Shown in pieces: positions 1 to 11,491 of a stretch of 64,000 nt of DNA (the stretch's first letter is position 1; each line of letters begins with the position of its first letter). Under the pieces are notes generated by a model that ran no database searches, was not told the origin of the DNA, and saw nothing but the letters and a program-made list of their open reading frames with translations. The DNA lies in assembly GCA_023512835.1 (NCBI GenBank), contig CM042089.1, positions 54,803,427 through 54,867,426 on the forward strand, given 5' to 3'. The DNA is from Taxillus chinensis. Lineage: Eukaryota; Streptophyta; Magnoliopsida; Santalales; Loranthaceae. Both the position numbers and the translations under genes were made by a program.

Positions 1-226
1 TCACTGTACTGAGGTTTGTTTTCCAAATAAGGCCTCGAATACAAAGTCACCCAACCACACCACAAAATTCCCAAAATTAGCCTTTCGGGGCTCCGACTCC
101 GAATCGGGCCCACTCATAGTCAAAACTCTCTATTCAACGCACACGTCATCGTACTGATATTCACATTGCTCAATGTGCACTCCATCACATGGTTAACTAC
201 CGGAACCCCAAACACAGGTCATTACA
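1..226 (-). mobile_element. Partial Ty3/gypsy LTR, cut by the window edge
   Basis: Read on the minus strand, this starts TGTAATGACC, like the start of the Tekay LTRs elsewhere in the window, and runs off the left edge. Its plus-strand end is ATTACA at 226. A shared internal phrase (TTTTGAC followed by GGGCCCGATTCGGAGT on the minus strand) also appears in the solo LTR at 15752-18196. The rest of the element and its target duplication cannot be seen. Confidence 0.6.
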
Positions 227-1238
227 AAAAGGATTGCTTGCCTATTTTGACTAAGAAATTCCTAGGTTGATCTTCTTTTCAAAGTAGATTGCCGTCAAGC
301 TTCAAGTGATACCCAAACCTTCTTCAATCTCACCTTCTCTACTCTAGATGATGATAGAATTATAGAAATAGAATGGTAGAAAATTGGATAATTTACAATG
401 GAGGATCTGATGCCCTTTTATAGCCTTTCCATCTTGATTTGAATTTTTGAATTTGAATCTTGCATAATTCCTCTATAATTCTTCAAGAAATAGCCCCTAT
501 TTAATCTCTTGTAACTCTTATTTTTGAATTTGAAAATGAGATAAATCTTGCCTTTTAACACTTTCTTAAATCCATAAAGACTTCGGTCCTAATGCAAAAC
601 ACTCTTTTTGAATTTGAATTTCTTTTACTAATTTCCCTTTTCTTTTCCCTTTGACTTCAAACCTGAGAATTGATCATCCAATTCTTCTGATCTCTAGCTT
701 CGAAGCTAGGTTAGAACTGGTGCTCAACTGACATCTCACTCTACGAGCCTTTGAATTCTACGTGTCTTCAGTTTCACGCGTCGATTCTGACCTTATTCTT
801 CATTGGCTAATCTTCGACCCTGCGAACTTCGACTCTGCAACACTGCTACTCGATACCCGACGGGTCTTTGAGCCTGCAAGTCTTTGAGTCTCTGAGACAC
901 TGCTTTACACCTGTGGTCTTCGAATCTTCGACCCTATGGATCTACGAGTCTGCGATCTTGTGTCTCTTCCATGGTGCTTTGAGCCTGCTGGCTTGATGAT
1001 CTTCGACCCGACACCTTCGAGTCATCTGATCTTCAACGCCATAATCTACGAGTCTTTGACCCAAATCTTCAACATTGATAAGCACATGGTTAGACTCCCT
1101 CTATGAGCTCACTCTAAGAGATCACTCTACGCAGTTATCCAACCTAGTACGGATCTTTGACCAAACATCTACCCACTTTTGGATAATATTGACAACAATG
1201 ACAACCAATAATATCATGGGAACAACACATATAAACAT
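227..1238. other. Unclassified repetitive DNA, probably old LTR debris
   Basis: No gene is visible here. A minus-strand TATA-like TATAAAAG lies at 415-422. From about 700 to 1075 there are degenerate repeats of the form CTTCGACTCTGCGAG. These resemble the repeats in the copia LTRs in minus orientation, but the order is too degraded to align by eye. It may be the rest of the LTR into which the neighbouring copia LTR inserted. Confidence 0.4.
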
Positions 1239-2227
1239 TGTTAAGAATCAAAATGGAGACTCGCAGACTCGAAGGTCAAGGTTCGAAGAGTCAATGTAAT
1301 ATCAACTAGCAAACAAAATATAACTGTAACTGAAAGACTCGTAGAGTCATAGACTCAAAGGGTAGGAGAAATAAATACAGTTAATCCATAGAAAATGTCA
1401 GTTAACAAAGACCCAAAGATCTCAAAGGCTGAGAGCTATAGCTGAAGAGTCGGAGCCGTAGAGTCGAAGACTCGAAAAATATGAAGACTCACTTTATAAG
1501 CAACCATGAAAGACTAAGTAAGAAACTCACAGGGATGAAAATTCATAGAGTCAAAGATCCCATTTTCACTTTGATCCATATATGGTCGAAGAGCAACTTA
1601 GTCAATGAAAGCAAACTAAGGGACTCGAAGGTTCGCAGAACTAGAGTCAAAGACTCACAGCTATAACAACAGGTAGATTAAGTACACCACACAGAAGCCA
1701 CTCTAAAAGTCATTGAGAGTCTAAAACTCGAAAAGCTGTAGCCTCATAGTTTATAGAGTGCAACTTAGATCTAATCTAACCTGGGCTCTGCCTATGAATT
1801 GTGAGTCGTAGACTCACAGAAATCACTACTGTCGAAGTCTGAAGCATAACTACACATCTCCTATAGACTCGATCCAAATCTTCTAGTCACCAAACCTTCG
1901 AGGCAAACTTACAACCCTAATTATACTCGCTATATGTTCAGCTAGGGTTTGTATAGTAAGCAAGCGCCGTTCAGAGCAAGTGAGTGCATTTAATGTTGCA
2001 TTAATAACTGCCAACCACCATCAACATATGAATGGCCAAGATCAACTGCATCAATATGGGCATGCAAATACGCAGCATGGGCAACAAATCTTCCAAATCA
2101 GAGCAGATCACCCATCCTCTACACTTTTGCATTTTCCGTGACGGGAAGTCAGACTATCAGGATAAACAACAAGGCGTACTAGCATGATAATCTTAAAATA
2201 TATCTCTCACATACTTAATGATAATAA
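1239..2227 (+). mobile_element. Copia-type LTR 'C', left part (interrupted by copia element A)
   Basis: The stretch 1920-2210 is the reverse complement counterpart of the leader-proximal part of element A's LTR (compare 2760-3030). It therefore belongs to the same LTR family in plus orientation. It breaks off at 2227 exactly where element A begins and resumes at 36737 after element A. The 5-base AATAA occurs at both edges (2223-2227 and 36732-36736) as the target duplication of element A. The start at about 1239 (TGTTAAGAAT...GGAGACTCG) is the best match to the A LTR start TGTTGGGAAT...GGAGACTCG, and is less certain than the right edge. Confidence 0.6.
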
Positions 2228-4172
2228 TGTAGGTCCCAAAGTGAGTCTAGGGGGGGGGGGTGAATAGACTTTCTTCGTTTGCGGAAGCTAGACTGTTACT
2301 GGTTTTGGATTCCTCTATAGAAGACTGTGATGGAGGTATTTATGGAGAAGACGACAGTAGCATTGTGAACGATAACGTGAGTGATAATGAACTATCAGAC
2401 AAGACTGAGATAAGAGTAAATGCTCTTTTCTCAACAGATCTCAGTTGTGAAAGTGATGGCTTATGATAGATCGACGTGTGGAGGACAACACAAAGATTAG
2501 ACTTAAAGGAAGTGCTAGATCTTTGATGAACAAGAGGTTCTTGGATAATTAGATGGATTACTCTTCTTCTTGGTTCAACGCAGCGCACAGCACTTAGAAG
2601 GATTCTCTCAGAGTCTCTCTCTCTTTCGTTGGAACTCTCTTAGTTGGTTCTACAAAAATTATTTCTTTCAAGTATGTCAGAACCATTGTCTTATGTTCTG
2701 TGTGTTTCCTTCTTTTGAGAGAGAGATTAAACTCTTGGTTTGTCGTTAAGTGAGTGAGAGATATATTTTTAAGGTAAAAGTGCTCGTGCGCCGTGTTGTC
2801 CATCTCGACAGCCTGACTTCCCGCCACTGAAAATGCGGAATGTCAGGGGATAGGTTGATCTGCTCTGATTTGTAGATCAGATGCCCATACTGCGTATTTG
2901 GCATGCAGTCGATCTTGGCTGTTCATCTATAGATGGTAGTTGGCAGCAATTAATGTGTCATTAAATGCGCTCAACTGCTCGGGACGGCACAGGCTTGCTG
3001 TACAAACCCTAGCTGACGATATCACTAAGTGATTATGTTTAGAGTTATAAGTTTGCATCAGAGGTAGATGCCTCGTAGGTTCGGTGACTCAAAGATTTCA
3101 GTAAGAACCTATTGGAAGTGGCGAAAGTTTGCTTCAGGCTTTATACGCTTTCGCGAGTCTACGACTTATATCTTCGAGTCTCCGAGGCTAGAGCTCAGGT
3201 TGGATTAGTCTTTTGTGTCACTCTTAATCAAGTCTATGACTCTGCGAGTCTATGACTCTACGAGTCTGAGACTCTTCGAATGATGCTTAGAGTGACTTCT
3301 TCGTAGTCCGCCCAATCTACCTGTTGTTATCGCTTCGAGTCTACGATCCTAGCTCTACGGGTCAACGACCTTCGGGTCTCTCACTTTACTAACTTTGACT
3401 AAGTGGCTCTGAAAATCTTCGACTCTATGAGTCTTAAACTTCGCTTTTCTTCCTTAGTCTTTCGCAGAGGTTCATAAACTGAGTTTCCGTATGGCTACGA
3501 CCCTTCGGCCTATAATGTCGGCCTTCGATCTCCGAGTCTGCAAGTTTGGCAATTTCTTTAGAATAACTGTATCCCTTGAGTCAACGACTCTACGACTCTA
3601 CGACCTTTGAGTTACAGTTTCATTTGTTTGCCAGTCTTTATAGCACCGACTCTTCGACCTTCAACCTACGAGTCTACGAGTCCTGTCTTCTTAATAGTGT
3701 TCGAAGGCTTTGACTCCGCGACTTTCAACCTACGAGTCTACAAGTCCTGTTTTCTTAACAGTGCTCGAAAGCTTTGACTCTATGACTCTACGAGTTTTCG
3801 AGTCTAGTGGCAGTTTAAGTTCTGTTAATTGATTTAAGTGTTTTTATGGACTCTACAATTCTACGGGCTGTGAGTTTGTGAGTCATTTAGCATTGGTTAC
3901 TGTTCTTAAGAATTCTTCGACTCTAAGAGTCTCTGAACTTATCGATGCTTGTAGTAACGCTCTATTTTCCGTACTATGACTCTATGACCTTTGACCCTAG
4001 ATCTACGAGTCGCAATGTTTCATCACTATTTCGCCTTGAGCCTCCATACCCTATGAGTCTATGAGTCTTTTGCTAATACGTCCTATGACAGTTTCACTTC
4101 TATGAACTTGACTCTTCGACCCTATGACCTTCGGTTCTACGAGTCTCTATACTTAGACAATATTTTGGCGAG
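2228..4172 (-). repeat. 3' LTR of copia element A, major part
   Basis: This matches 34782-36703 nearly throughout. On the plus strand it starts TGTAGGTCCCAAAG, followed by a run of G (about 2251-2260) and GTGAATAGAC. From about 3100 it is full of degenerate repeats of GACTCTACGAGTC. It stops inside the LTR at 4172, where gypsy element 1 is inserted; the last 30 bases follow at 13283-13312. Confidence 0.85.
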
Positions 4173-5321
4173 TGTCACGCCCCGGATTTCCAACCCGAGG
4201 AAACCGGCACGTGACTCCCCTTTTACCCACACGGAGGGCAAAGGGGTTAGGATACAAACCAAGAATTTTACATTTCAAACATCCACAACACATTCAAGAA
4301 TGTAATATTCATAAAAATATTCCAAACCAGTTTATTACACAGAATTCTTTCCAATCCCATCCCCACCGGGGTTACATCGATTCCCATAAAAGAAAACAAC
4401 ATAAATGGAAGAATAAAATGGATAAGGTCTTCCACCTTGGTGTATCCACCTAACGCCTGTAAGTCCCTGGAAAACAAGCAAACACAAGAGGAGGGGTGAG
4501 CAACCACGGCTCGTAGGGATCAAGTCTCCCCAACCCTTCCCATGCTCCTAGCGGCTACATGCATGTGCACAGTGCGGTGACGTGTTACAACAATCTCAAC
4601 AAACAATAACAAACCACATCGGTCGTCACAATTATCCACCACACAAAACACAAGTGATTTAACCGCCTCTTCAGGCCAAGTTATTTAACCGCCTCTTCAG
4701 GCCAAGTGATTTAACCGCCTCTCAGGCAAAGTTCTTTAACCGCCTCTTCAGGCCGGATACCACAATCAAGCACACACAACACACATGGTCACTCAAGCAT
4801 ACCACCAAACACTTGGTGTGCACCCATTCACAAGCGCACAAACCCAACCATTCAGGAAAATAGAGCAAACACACAAGATACATACATACACTAAACCACA
4901 AATCCAGCCACACAGGCATATTACCAAACATGTAATGGGCATATACATACAGCTATATTCACACAGGCATTTCATCGAACACATAGCATGTAATCCACGG
5001 AATCACACCAACATGCCATCGAAGGCCAACATTCATATAGGAGGTCACACCTATATGAATTTACATATAAATAATATAATATTCTGCCCTAGGACCCTAG
5101 GACAGAGGAGGATTTAGGAAGAAAGTAACCCCTACCTCAAAGAAAACGCAACAACACAAAGAACGGTCTGATCCCAAGCCGAACGCCGTCCACCCACGAA
5201 GCACCGACCACCCACGCAAGACGCCCGGTAGCAACCAGGAGCTCCCCTTCCCTCTCTCTCTCTCTCTGCGACGGCCGGTGAAGCAACAAACCCTAAACCT
5301 AAAACAGAGGGACTCCTCCTC

Positions 5322-5400
5322 CTTATATAGACATCACAACATCAAAACGACGTAGTTTTGATTAAGTGAATGCCAGGATCAAAACGACGTAGTTTTGATC
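5322..5400 (-). promoter_or_regulatory. LTR promoter: TATA box with two ACGT palindromes
   Basis: Minus-strand TATATAAG lies at 5322-5329. Just upstream of it are two near-palindromes centred on ACGT, at 5341-5362 and 5377-5400, with arms (GAT)CAAAAC / GTTTTG(ATC). The same arrangement is repeated in the second LTR of this element at 12639-12717. Promoter function is inferred from position. Confidence 0.65.
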
Positions 5401-5530
5401 ACACAAGTTACCACCTTTCCGCACCCATATAGGCCAAAATACTCGAATTTCAACATGGTCCTTTGGAGAAAGTTCCTTAGAATGGCAAAACCAAGGGAAC
5501 CATGCAAAAATATGCCTTGCACGTCAATTT

Positions 5531-5556
5531 GCACGCCAATTCCCCAATTGGCGTGC
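5531..5556. repeat. Perfect dyad, 11-nt arms with a 4-nt loop
   Basis: The arms GCACGCCAATT and AATTGGCGTGC are separated by CCCC. The identical dyad is in the partner LTR at 12848-12873. It is followed by AGCTCCAAAT, the phrase that also follows the other dyads described in the findings. Confidence 0.85.
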
Positions 5557-5961
5557 AGCTCCAAATGCACTCAAACTTCACCACAAGTCTCCTTGCATCT
5601 TGTAGAGGCCTGAGGAGCAAAAATATGCTTGCACGTGAAATGGGTGAATTCACGTTCAGCTCCAAATGCTCTGAAATTTCGTGGTAGATAGAGGACCTCA
5701 TTCTAAGAAACTTTTGTTCTTGCACGCCAATTGTTTGAGGCCATCTACTAGGTCAAAAGTGAGCTCCAAGATCAGCCAAAACGACCTAAACCGCTGTAAA
5801 CGCATAACATCTTCCTAGGGCATAAATGTACGCTATCGCTTGACACATGCACCTCTCAAAAGTCCCCTCTTGGGCTCATCTCTTACCTTAAACTTGTGTA
5901 CCAACATCCAAGGTGTTTGTGGTTAACTCCTTAACACACGGGTTACACACGGGTCATTACA

Positions 5962-5974
5962 TCCTCTCCCCCTT
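5962..5974 (-). other. Polypurine tract of gypsy element 1
   Basis: On the minus strand this is AAGGGGGAGAGGA, directly next to the 3' LTR, where plus-strand DNA synthesis is primed. Elements 2 and 3 have the same 13 bases at the same place. Confidence 0.85.
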
Positions 5975-6276
5975 AAGACTTTTCGTCCTCGAAAAGAAAT
6001 GACATACGAGGAAAACAAACACAAGCTACCCATTTGCCACACGGCGAGCTACAACACCCAAAGGGGTCATACACCACACACAAGACAACGGCACATAACA
6101 AGTCCACCGGAATCCATAACCACAATAACCACATGTCACGAATACACATCTCAAGGCACATCACAAACAAGAACACATGTCTTTAAAAGACAATACAAAT
6201 ACATCAACGAATACAAGAAAACACATCACAAGAAAACATCACTATCCATCCCTTGGCCAACGACCACCTCCCACGC

Positions 6277-7777
6277 TTAAGATTGTTCGTCCTCGAACAA
6301 GTCGGGTGCCGCTCACGCATCATGGACTCACGTTCCCATGTCTCCTCCTCAATACCACGGTGCTGCCACAAGCACGCGAACCAAAGGAATAACACGACCA
6401 CGCAAAAGCTTCTCTCGCCGATCGAGGATACGAATAGGGGCCTCAATGACGGACATGTCATCCTCAATGTCCAACGTCCCCCAATCAATCACGTGAGTGG
6501 GGTCGGGGTGATACTTCCGCAATCGGGACACGTGAAACACGTTGTGCACTCGACTCAGCCGCGGTGGTAACGCTAACCGGTAGGCCACAGGCCCTACACG
6601 ATCCAGAATCTCAAAAGGACCAATAAATCGCGGAGATAGCTTGGAACCTCGCCCAAACCGTCGATGTCCACGTCGTGGAGAGACACGAAGGAACACATGA
6701 TCACCAACAGAAAACTCCAAAGGTCGCCGCCGCTGATCCGCATAAGATTTCTGCCGACTCTGAGCTGACAACAAACGCTGACGAATCAACTTGACCTTCT
6801 CAGTAGCCTCTTGAACCAACTGTGGCCCCAAGAGGGCTGTCTCCCCCACCTCGGTCCAACACAAAGGGGATCGACACGGCCGTCCATACAACGCCTCAAA
6901 AGGAGCCATCCCAATGGGTGCTTGATAATCGTTGTTGTAGGCAAACTCCACCAAAGGAAGGTGAGTTGCCCACGAACCCCCGAAATCTAGCACACAAGCC
7001 CTCAACATGTCCTCCATGGTCCGATTCGTCCGCTCGGCTCGACCGTCGGTCTCAGGGGTGAAAGGTCAGACTCGGATGAAGCTTGGTCCCCATAGCCTCC
7101 TGCAAACCTGCCCGGAAACGGGAAGTGAACCTCGAATCCCGGTCCGAGACAACCGATGAGGGTACGCCATGCGGTCTCACAATCTCGTTCATGTACACTG
7201 ACTCAAGGTCCCAATGGAGTCCCGCTCGCGAACAGCCAGGAAATGGGCCGACTTTGTGAGTCGATCCACAATTACCCAAATCATATCCTTCCTCCCAGGT
7301 GGTGGGTGGAAGACCGGTCACAAAATCCATCGCTATATGGTCCCACTTCCACTCCGCTATGGGCAAGGGCCGTAACATGCCCGCCGGCCGCCGATGCTCG
7401 GCCTTCACCTGGCCGACACGTGAGGCACCGCGAAACAAAGGCAGCCACATCGCGTTTCATCCCAGGCCACCAAAAATGTGCCCGAAGCGCATGATACATC
7501 TTCGTACCCCCCTGGATGCACAACAACTCTAGACCTGGTGAAACTCCCTCATCACCTCATCCCCGAGGGAAGAAGCTACTACCAACCGCCCCTGAAATGA
7601 CAACTCATGCTCAGGACCCTCGTCCAGTCCCCGGGATAGCTCCCCGGCCTCAATACGGGCACGGAGAACCTCACACTCAATGTCACCCAGCTGTCCCTCC
7701 CGGACGCGCCGGTACAACTCAGGCACTACCACCAAAGGACTCAGGACTGTCCCACCATCATGAACAACATGCCGCAC
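6277..7777 (-). pseudogene. Integrase and chromodomain of gypsy element 1 (broken)
   Basis: Integrase inserts the cDNA into the genome; a C-terminal chromodomain directs chromoviruses to heterochromatin. The frames here read, from 7777 downwards: a zinc-binding part (YHALRAHFWWPGMKRD...SRCLTC at 7281-7526), the core with MDFVTGLP as first catalytic Asp and SDRDSRFT as second (7052-7450), and the third catalytic residue Glu just before 7017. The long open segment 6349-7017 holds the GPY/F-type region (FIGPFEIL, then LSRVHNVFHVS). The last segment (ILDRREKLLRG...PLVRVL) begins the chromodomain, which ends in PDLFEDEQS and a stop at 6277-6279. At least three frameshifts separate these parts. The order after RNase H fits Tekay/Del. 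Confidence 0.85.
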
Positions 7778-7827
7778 TGTAACGTCGCCAATCGCTCTCC
7801 ATCGCCTTCCACTCTCTCACAACCACC

Positions 7828-8337
7828 TCAGCTTTCCCTTTTCTCGCTCAACGCATCGCCCACAACATTTCCCTTGCCCGGGGTATAGGCAAGAGTAAAA
7901 TCAAAGGTCTGCAAATACTCCACCCATCTCCTTTGCCTCAAATTCAAGTCCTTCGAGTAAAGATGTATCGAAGGCTCTTGTGATCCGAGAACACCACAAA
8001 CTTTTCTCCCAAGAGGTAGTGCTGCCAACTCTTCAGGGCGAAGATGACAGCCGCTAACTCAAGGTCATGAGTAGGATAATTCTGCTCATGAGGCTTCACT
8101 GCCTCGACCCATAAGCTACCACACCGTGCTCCCGCATAAGCACACACCCCAAACCAACCCTGGACACATCACAATACACCTCATATGGAATATCCTCCCT
8201 AGGCAACCTCAACACAGGTGCGGTGGTCAAACGGGTTTTGAGAGTCTCAAACGCCCGCCGGCACTTGTCAGTCCAATCAAACTTCACGCCCTTCCGAGTC
8301 AACGCTGTCATAGGAGCCGCCAAACGGGAGAACCCCT
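7828..8337 (-). pseudogene. RNase H of gypsy element 1 (broken)
   Basis: This degrades the RNA template during reverse transcription. The frames at 7944-8147 and 7828-8028 overlap and together show the typical landmarks: the YCD..R region with GLGCVLM and VVAYGSRQ at about 8100-8190, [28 protein letters not shown], then [21 protein letters not shown]. Frameshifts fall at about 8100 and 7990. The Asp residues in the visible parts are kept. It follows the RT and precedes the integrase, as in other gypsy pol polyproteins. Confidence 0.8.
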
Positions 8338-9181
8338 CTACAAAACGACGATAGTACCCCGCCAAGCCAAGAAAACTACGGATCTCAAAAACGTTGGTTG
8401 GCCTTGCCCACGATGCCACGGCCTCAATCTTGGCTGGGTCCACCCTAACTCCCTCACTGACACCACATGGCCAAGAAAGTGAACCTCCTGCAGCCAAAAC
8501 TCACACTTGCTAAACTTAGCAAACAATTGCTGGTCCCTCAAGGTTTGCAACACTGTTGCCAAGTGCTCCACATGTTCCTTCTCGGTCTTGGAATACACCA
8601 AGATATCGTCGATAAACACCACCACGAACGAGTCTAAGTATGGGGCAAAGACTTGGTTCATCAAATGCATGAACACTGCTGGCGCATTAGTGAGCCCGAA
8701 AGGCATCACTACCCACTCATAATGCCCATACCTGCACCGGAAAGCCGTCTTAGGGATGTCCTCCTCCCTAACCCTGAGCCGGTGATACCCCGACCGTAAA
8801 TCTATCTTGGAAAACCACTGGGCCCCACTCAATTGGTCAAACAGGTCATCTATCCGAGGCAACGGGTACTTGTTCTTCACAAGCCACCGAATTCGCCTTC
8901 CCGTAGTCGATGCAGAGACGAAGCGTGCCATCACCCTTCTTAGCAAAGAGCACCGGAGCACCCCAAGGTGAGGTACTTGGTCCGATATACCCCTGGCCCA
9001 CCAACTCCTCGATTTGCCTCTGAAGCTCCCTCAACTCGACTGGCCCCATACGATACGCTACTCGGGAAATCGGACCCGTCCCCGGTACCAACTCAATGGT
9101 GAACTCCACACTCCTCTTAGGTGGCAAACTCCTCAACCGCTCAGAAAAACATCCTGGAAATTGGTCCACAACACGGGCCAC
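8338..9181 (-). pseudogene. Reverse transcriptase of gypsy element 1 (frameshifted)
   Basis: RNA-dependent DNA polymerase. The N-terminal part (8846-9181) carries [37 protein letters not shown] and LRLCIDY. A frameshift follows at about 8880, and the second frame (8338-8961) continues with [47 protein letters not shown] and the catalytic [13 protein letters not shown]. The catalytic Asp pair is intact. The downstream thumb/connection region (VHFLGHVVS, then [17 protein letters not shown]) runs into a second frame at 8096-8497. Confidence 0.9.
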
Positions 9182-9205
9182 ACCCTCTTTTCCACCTTAC
9201 CCTCC

Positions 9206-9660
9206 TCAAAGAAAGGTCGGGCCGCTAACCTGTGGGTAATGGCACCCCACCTGGTCCAACATCGGCCCGGCCCGACTCGCCTCACAATCCCACTCCCCCT
9301 GCAGGGTGCAAGAGGTCCCCGCAGGTGTCACGAAGGTCACACGCCGCCGATAACAATCTATCTTGGCCTGGAAAGCCATAAGCCAATCCATACCCAAGAT
9401 CAGGTCAAACGCCCTCAAAGGCATCACATGCAAGTCAAAACGCAGCTCCACCTCTCCTATGGTTAACACACAGTCACGACACACTCGTCGTACCTCAATC
9501 ATGCCTCCCACCTGGAGACTCCACAACTAGGGGCCTCGCGGCCTCCACACAGGCTAACCCCAAGCTATCTATCACAGGCTCAAGAACAAACGAACACGAT
9601 GCACCCGTATCGAAAAGAACAGAAGCTAAGGTACGGGAGATCAAGAGGGTACCTCTAACC
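9206..9660 (-). pseudogene. Aspartic protease of gypsy element 1
   Basis: Processes the Gag-Pol polyprotein. The active-site motif DTGAS is read on the minus strand at 9597-9611, followed by CSFVLE. The second half (9206-9526) has [21 protein letters not shown], the conserved strand pair of chromovirus proteases and the linker to RT. There is at least one frame change between the two halves. It sits between the gag zinc-knuckle region and the RT. Confidence 0.8.
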
Positions 9661-11075
9661 ACCGATGGTCCTGCTCCACCCTCACCTGGTGGGGGTGGTA
9701 GCTGGCCTCCTCCTGGTATGTCGCCTCCAACGCAAACACCCTTCCTTGGCCCGTGCCACTTGTCGGCTCACTCACCGGACGCTTCCCGCTAAGGTTGCCT
9801 CCCGGCCTCGGTCTGCTTGCCGTTCCGGCCTCCCCTGGGGTCGGGTCCGACCGGATCCTGCCTGGTCGGGCTGCCACCGACGAGCTGGTCTCTCGACTGG
9901 TGCACGGAAGCTAGCATCACTCCTCACGCCGGATGCCGCGCCCCTGTTCCCCTTGTTGCCACTCCCGCAAACCCGGCGCAAATGACCCTCTCGCCCACGT
10001 TGTTGCATCGCCAGTCCTTCTTGGGGCACTCCCCTTTGAAGTGACCCTTGCTCTCCACAAGAAGTGGCATCCGCTCGGTAGACTCCCAGCTGGACCACCC
10101 TGTCTTCCGCCGCCAAAGGTGAACCTCCCAGGGTTCACGGATGTCCGACCCCGACTGCGATAAGAACCGCTATCCCTCTCCTCCATCTTGAGCCTCTTGG
10201 ACCCTTGCATCTCGATCAGGCCCACACCGCAACCGGCGCCCCCGATGGGCCTGCCTCCCATCATCCGGCTCTCTCTCGGCTATTCGGGCCGTCTCCACGG
10301 CCTCAGGATAGGTCCTCAAGCGTAGAATCGCCACCCTCTCCCTAAGGGCTGGCCTGAGACCCAAGGTGAACTTGTGGGCCTTCAGGTCCTCCCTTACCAC
10401 GTCTCAGGAGCAAACCTACTCAATCTCCGGAACTCCCGCTCATACTCAGGGTACCGTCTTGGATCCCTTGCTTCAAGCCGCCAAATTCTTCCCTCTTCTC
10501 GCCATCTCACCGATTCCTGGGAAGAACTCATCTTGGAAGAGTTGCAAGAACTCCTCCCAAAACATGAGTTGCACCGCACGGCTCCCCTGCAACACTCGTC
10601 CACCACTCCAAAGCGTCCCCCTCCAGCTGCCGAATTGCGGGCCGCACTTTATCCTCCTCCCGGGGCAGGAGAAAGGAGAACACATGCTCAATCTGCCTCA
10701 ACCACCGCTCGCCTACCACAGGATCTTCCCCCCCTTAAATCGCGGAGGTTGTTCCTTTCGGAACCGTGTCACCACGTCATCCTCTCGCACGGGTCGGTAC
10801 ACCACCCAGCGAACTCTCACGCTCACGAGGCAGCTCTCCTACTGGTGGTGGTGGTGGTGGCACCACCGCCGTGCCGCCATCTCACGGCGCACCTCCTCCC
10901 GAACGTCTTGCCGGAGTCCCTCCCGTAGCTCTCGTACCTCCAGCCGGATGCCTTCTTGTAGCCGTGCCGGTAACAACGCATGCCCTCCAACGGATGGTCC
11001 CGCACCCGGACCCTCATGGGCAGATGACTCATCGCCCATCGCCCCGGACGCACGTGTCACTCTCCTCGGTGGCAT
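9661..11075 (-). pseudogene. Gag of gypsy element 1 (multiply frameshifted)
   Basis: Capsid/nucleocapsid protein. The start is taken at the ATG at 11075 (MPPRRVTRAS), because elements 2 and 3 start their gag with the same MPPRRVT. The capsid region reads in pieces: WLRQIEHVFSFLLPREEDKV (10528-10719), then [19 protein letters not shown] (10170-10400). The zinc-knuckle region near 9990-10070 is spread over two frames. A (GGT)n-type microsatellite at about 10840-10866 gives a run of His codons absent from element 3. The many frame changes show it is not functional. Confidence 0.75.
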
Positions 11076-11476
11076 TCTTACTACATGAAGTAAGATGCAC
11101 AAATGTCGGGACGCGTTTGACTACTAATAAGTTGACTACCTCTACCCCATTATCAATTTCACTAACACATGACATTACACACATACATTGCACCAATCAC
11201 ATTTCACAGTTCACACGATCAAGACACATTGCCAAACAAATCGAGTTGCACATTTCACTTAATCATGTGATCTTATCCACGGTTTAGCATACATTCACAA
11301 GAAATGCAACTAGTGCCCTAATGCCAATGCATGCAAATCCTATCACAAGACCGGACTACCCTAAGTACACCTTGGAGGCTCAAAGAGGACCATGTTGATC
11401 AGGCATGTCCCCCCAGGCTCCTCCAAAGGACTCAAGATAACCAAGTCCGCCCACTACCCTAGGCCAACTAGACCAT

Positions 11477-11488
11477 GCTTTGATACCA
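11477..11488 (-). other. Primer binding site of gypsy element 1
   Basis: On the minus strand it reads TGGTATCAAAGC, one base from the usual initiator-tRNA-Met complement TGGTATCAGAGC. It lies three bases inside the 5' LTR. Confidence 0.8.
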
Positions 11489-11491
11489 TAT

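Larger units (their letters stand above)
4173..5961 (-). repeat. 3' LTR of gypsy element 1
   Basis: TG...CA ends: plus strand TGTCACGCCCCGG at the left and GGGTCATTACA at the right. It matches the other LTR (11492-13282) almost base for base. A short tandem array of a phrase ending CCGCCTCTTCAGGCCAAG lies at about 4655-4755. A CT microsatellite is at about 5252-5270. Confidence 0.9.

Noticed and set aside
4655..4755. Regularly spaced repeats in the gypsy LTR as a possible CRISPR-like array
   Set aside because: Few direct repeats with near-identical, very short spacers in a plant LTR; it is an ordinary tandem duplication.
6349..7017. 222-codon minus-strand frame as a possible host gene
   Set aside because: It reads as chromovirus integrase C-terminus and continues into the chromodomain between two LTRs.
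9847..10044. Plus-strand frames antisense to the zinc-knuckle region
   Set aside because: No recognisable domain, and they mirror the gag frames of element 1.
10366..11088. 240-codon plus-strand frame with Ser/Arg-rich product
   Set aside because: It is the antisense shadow of gag of gypsy element 1; the minus strand shows the conserved gag segments.
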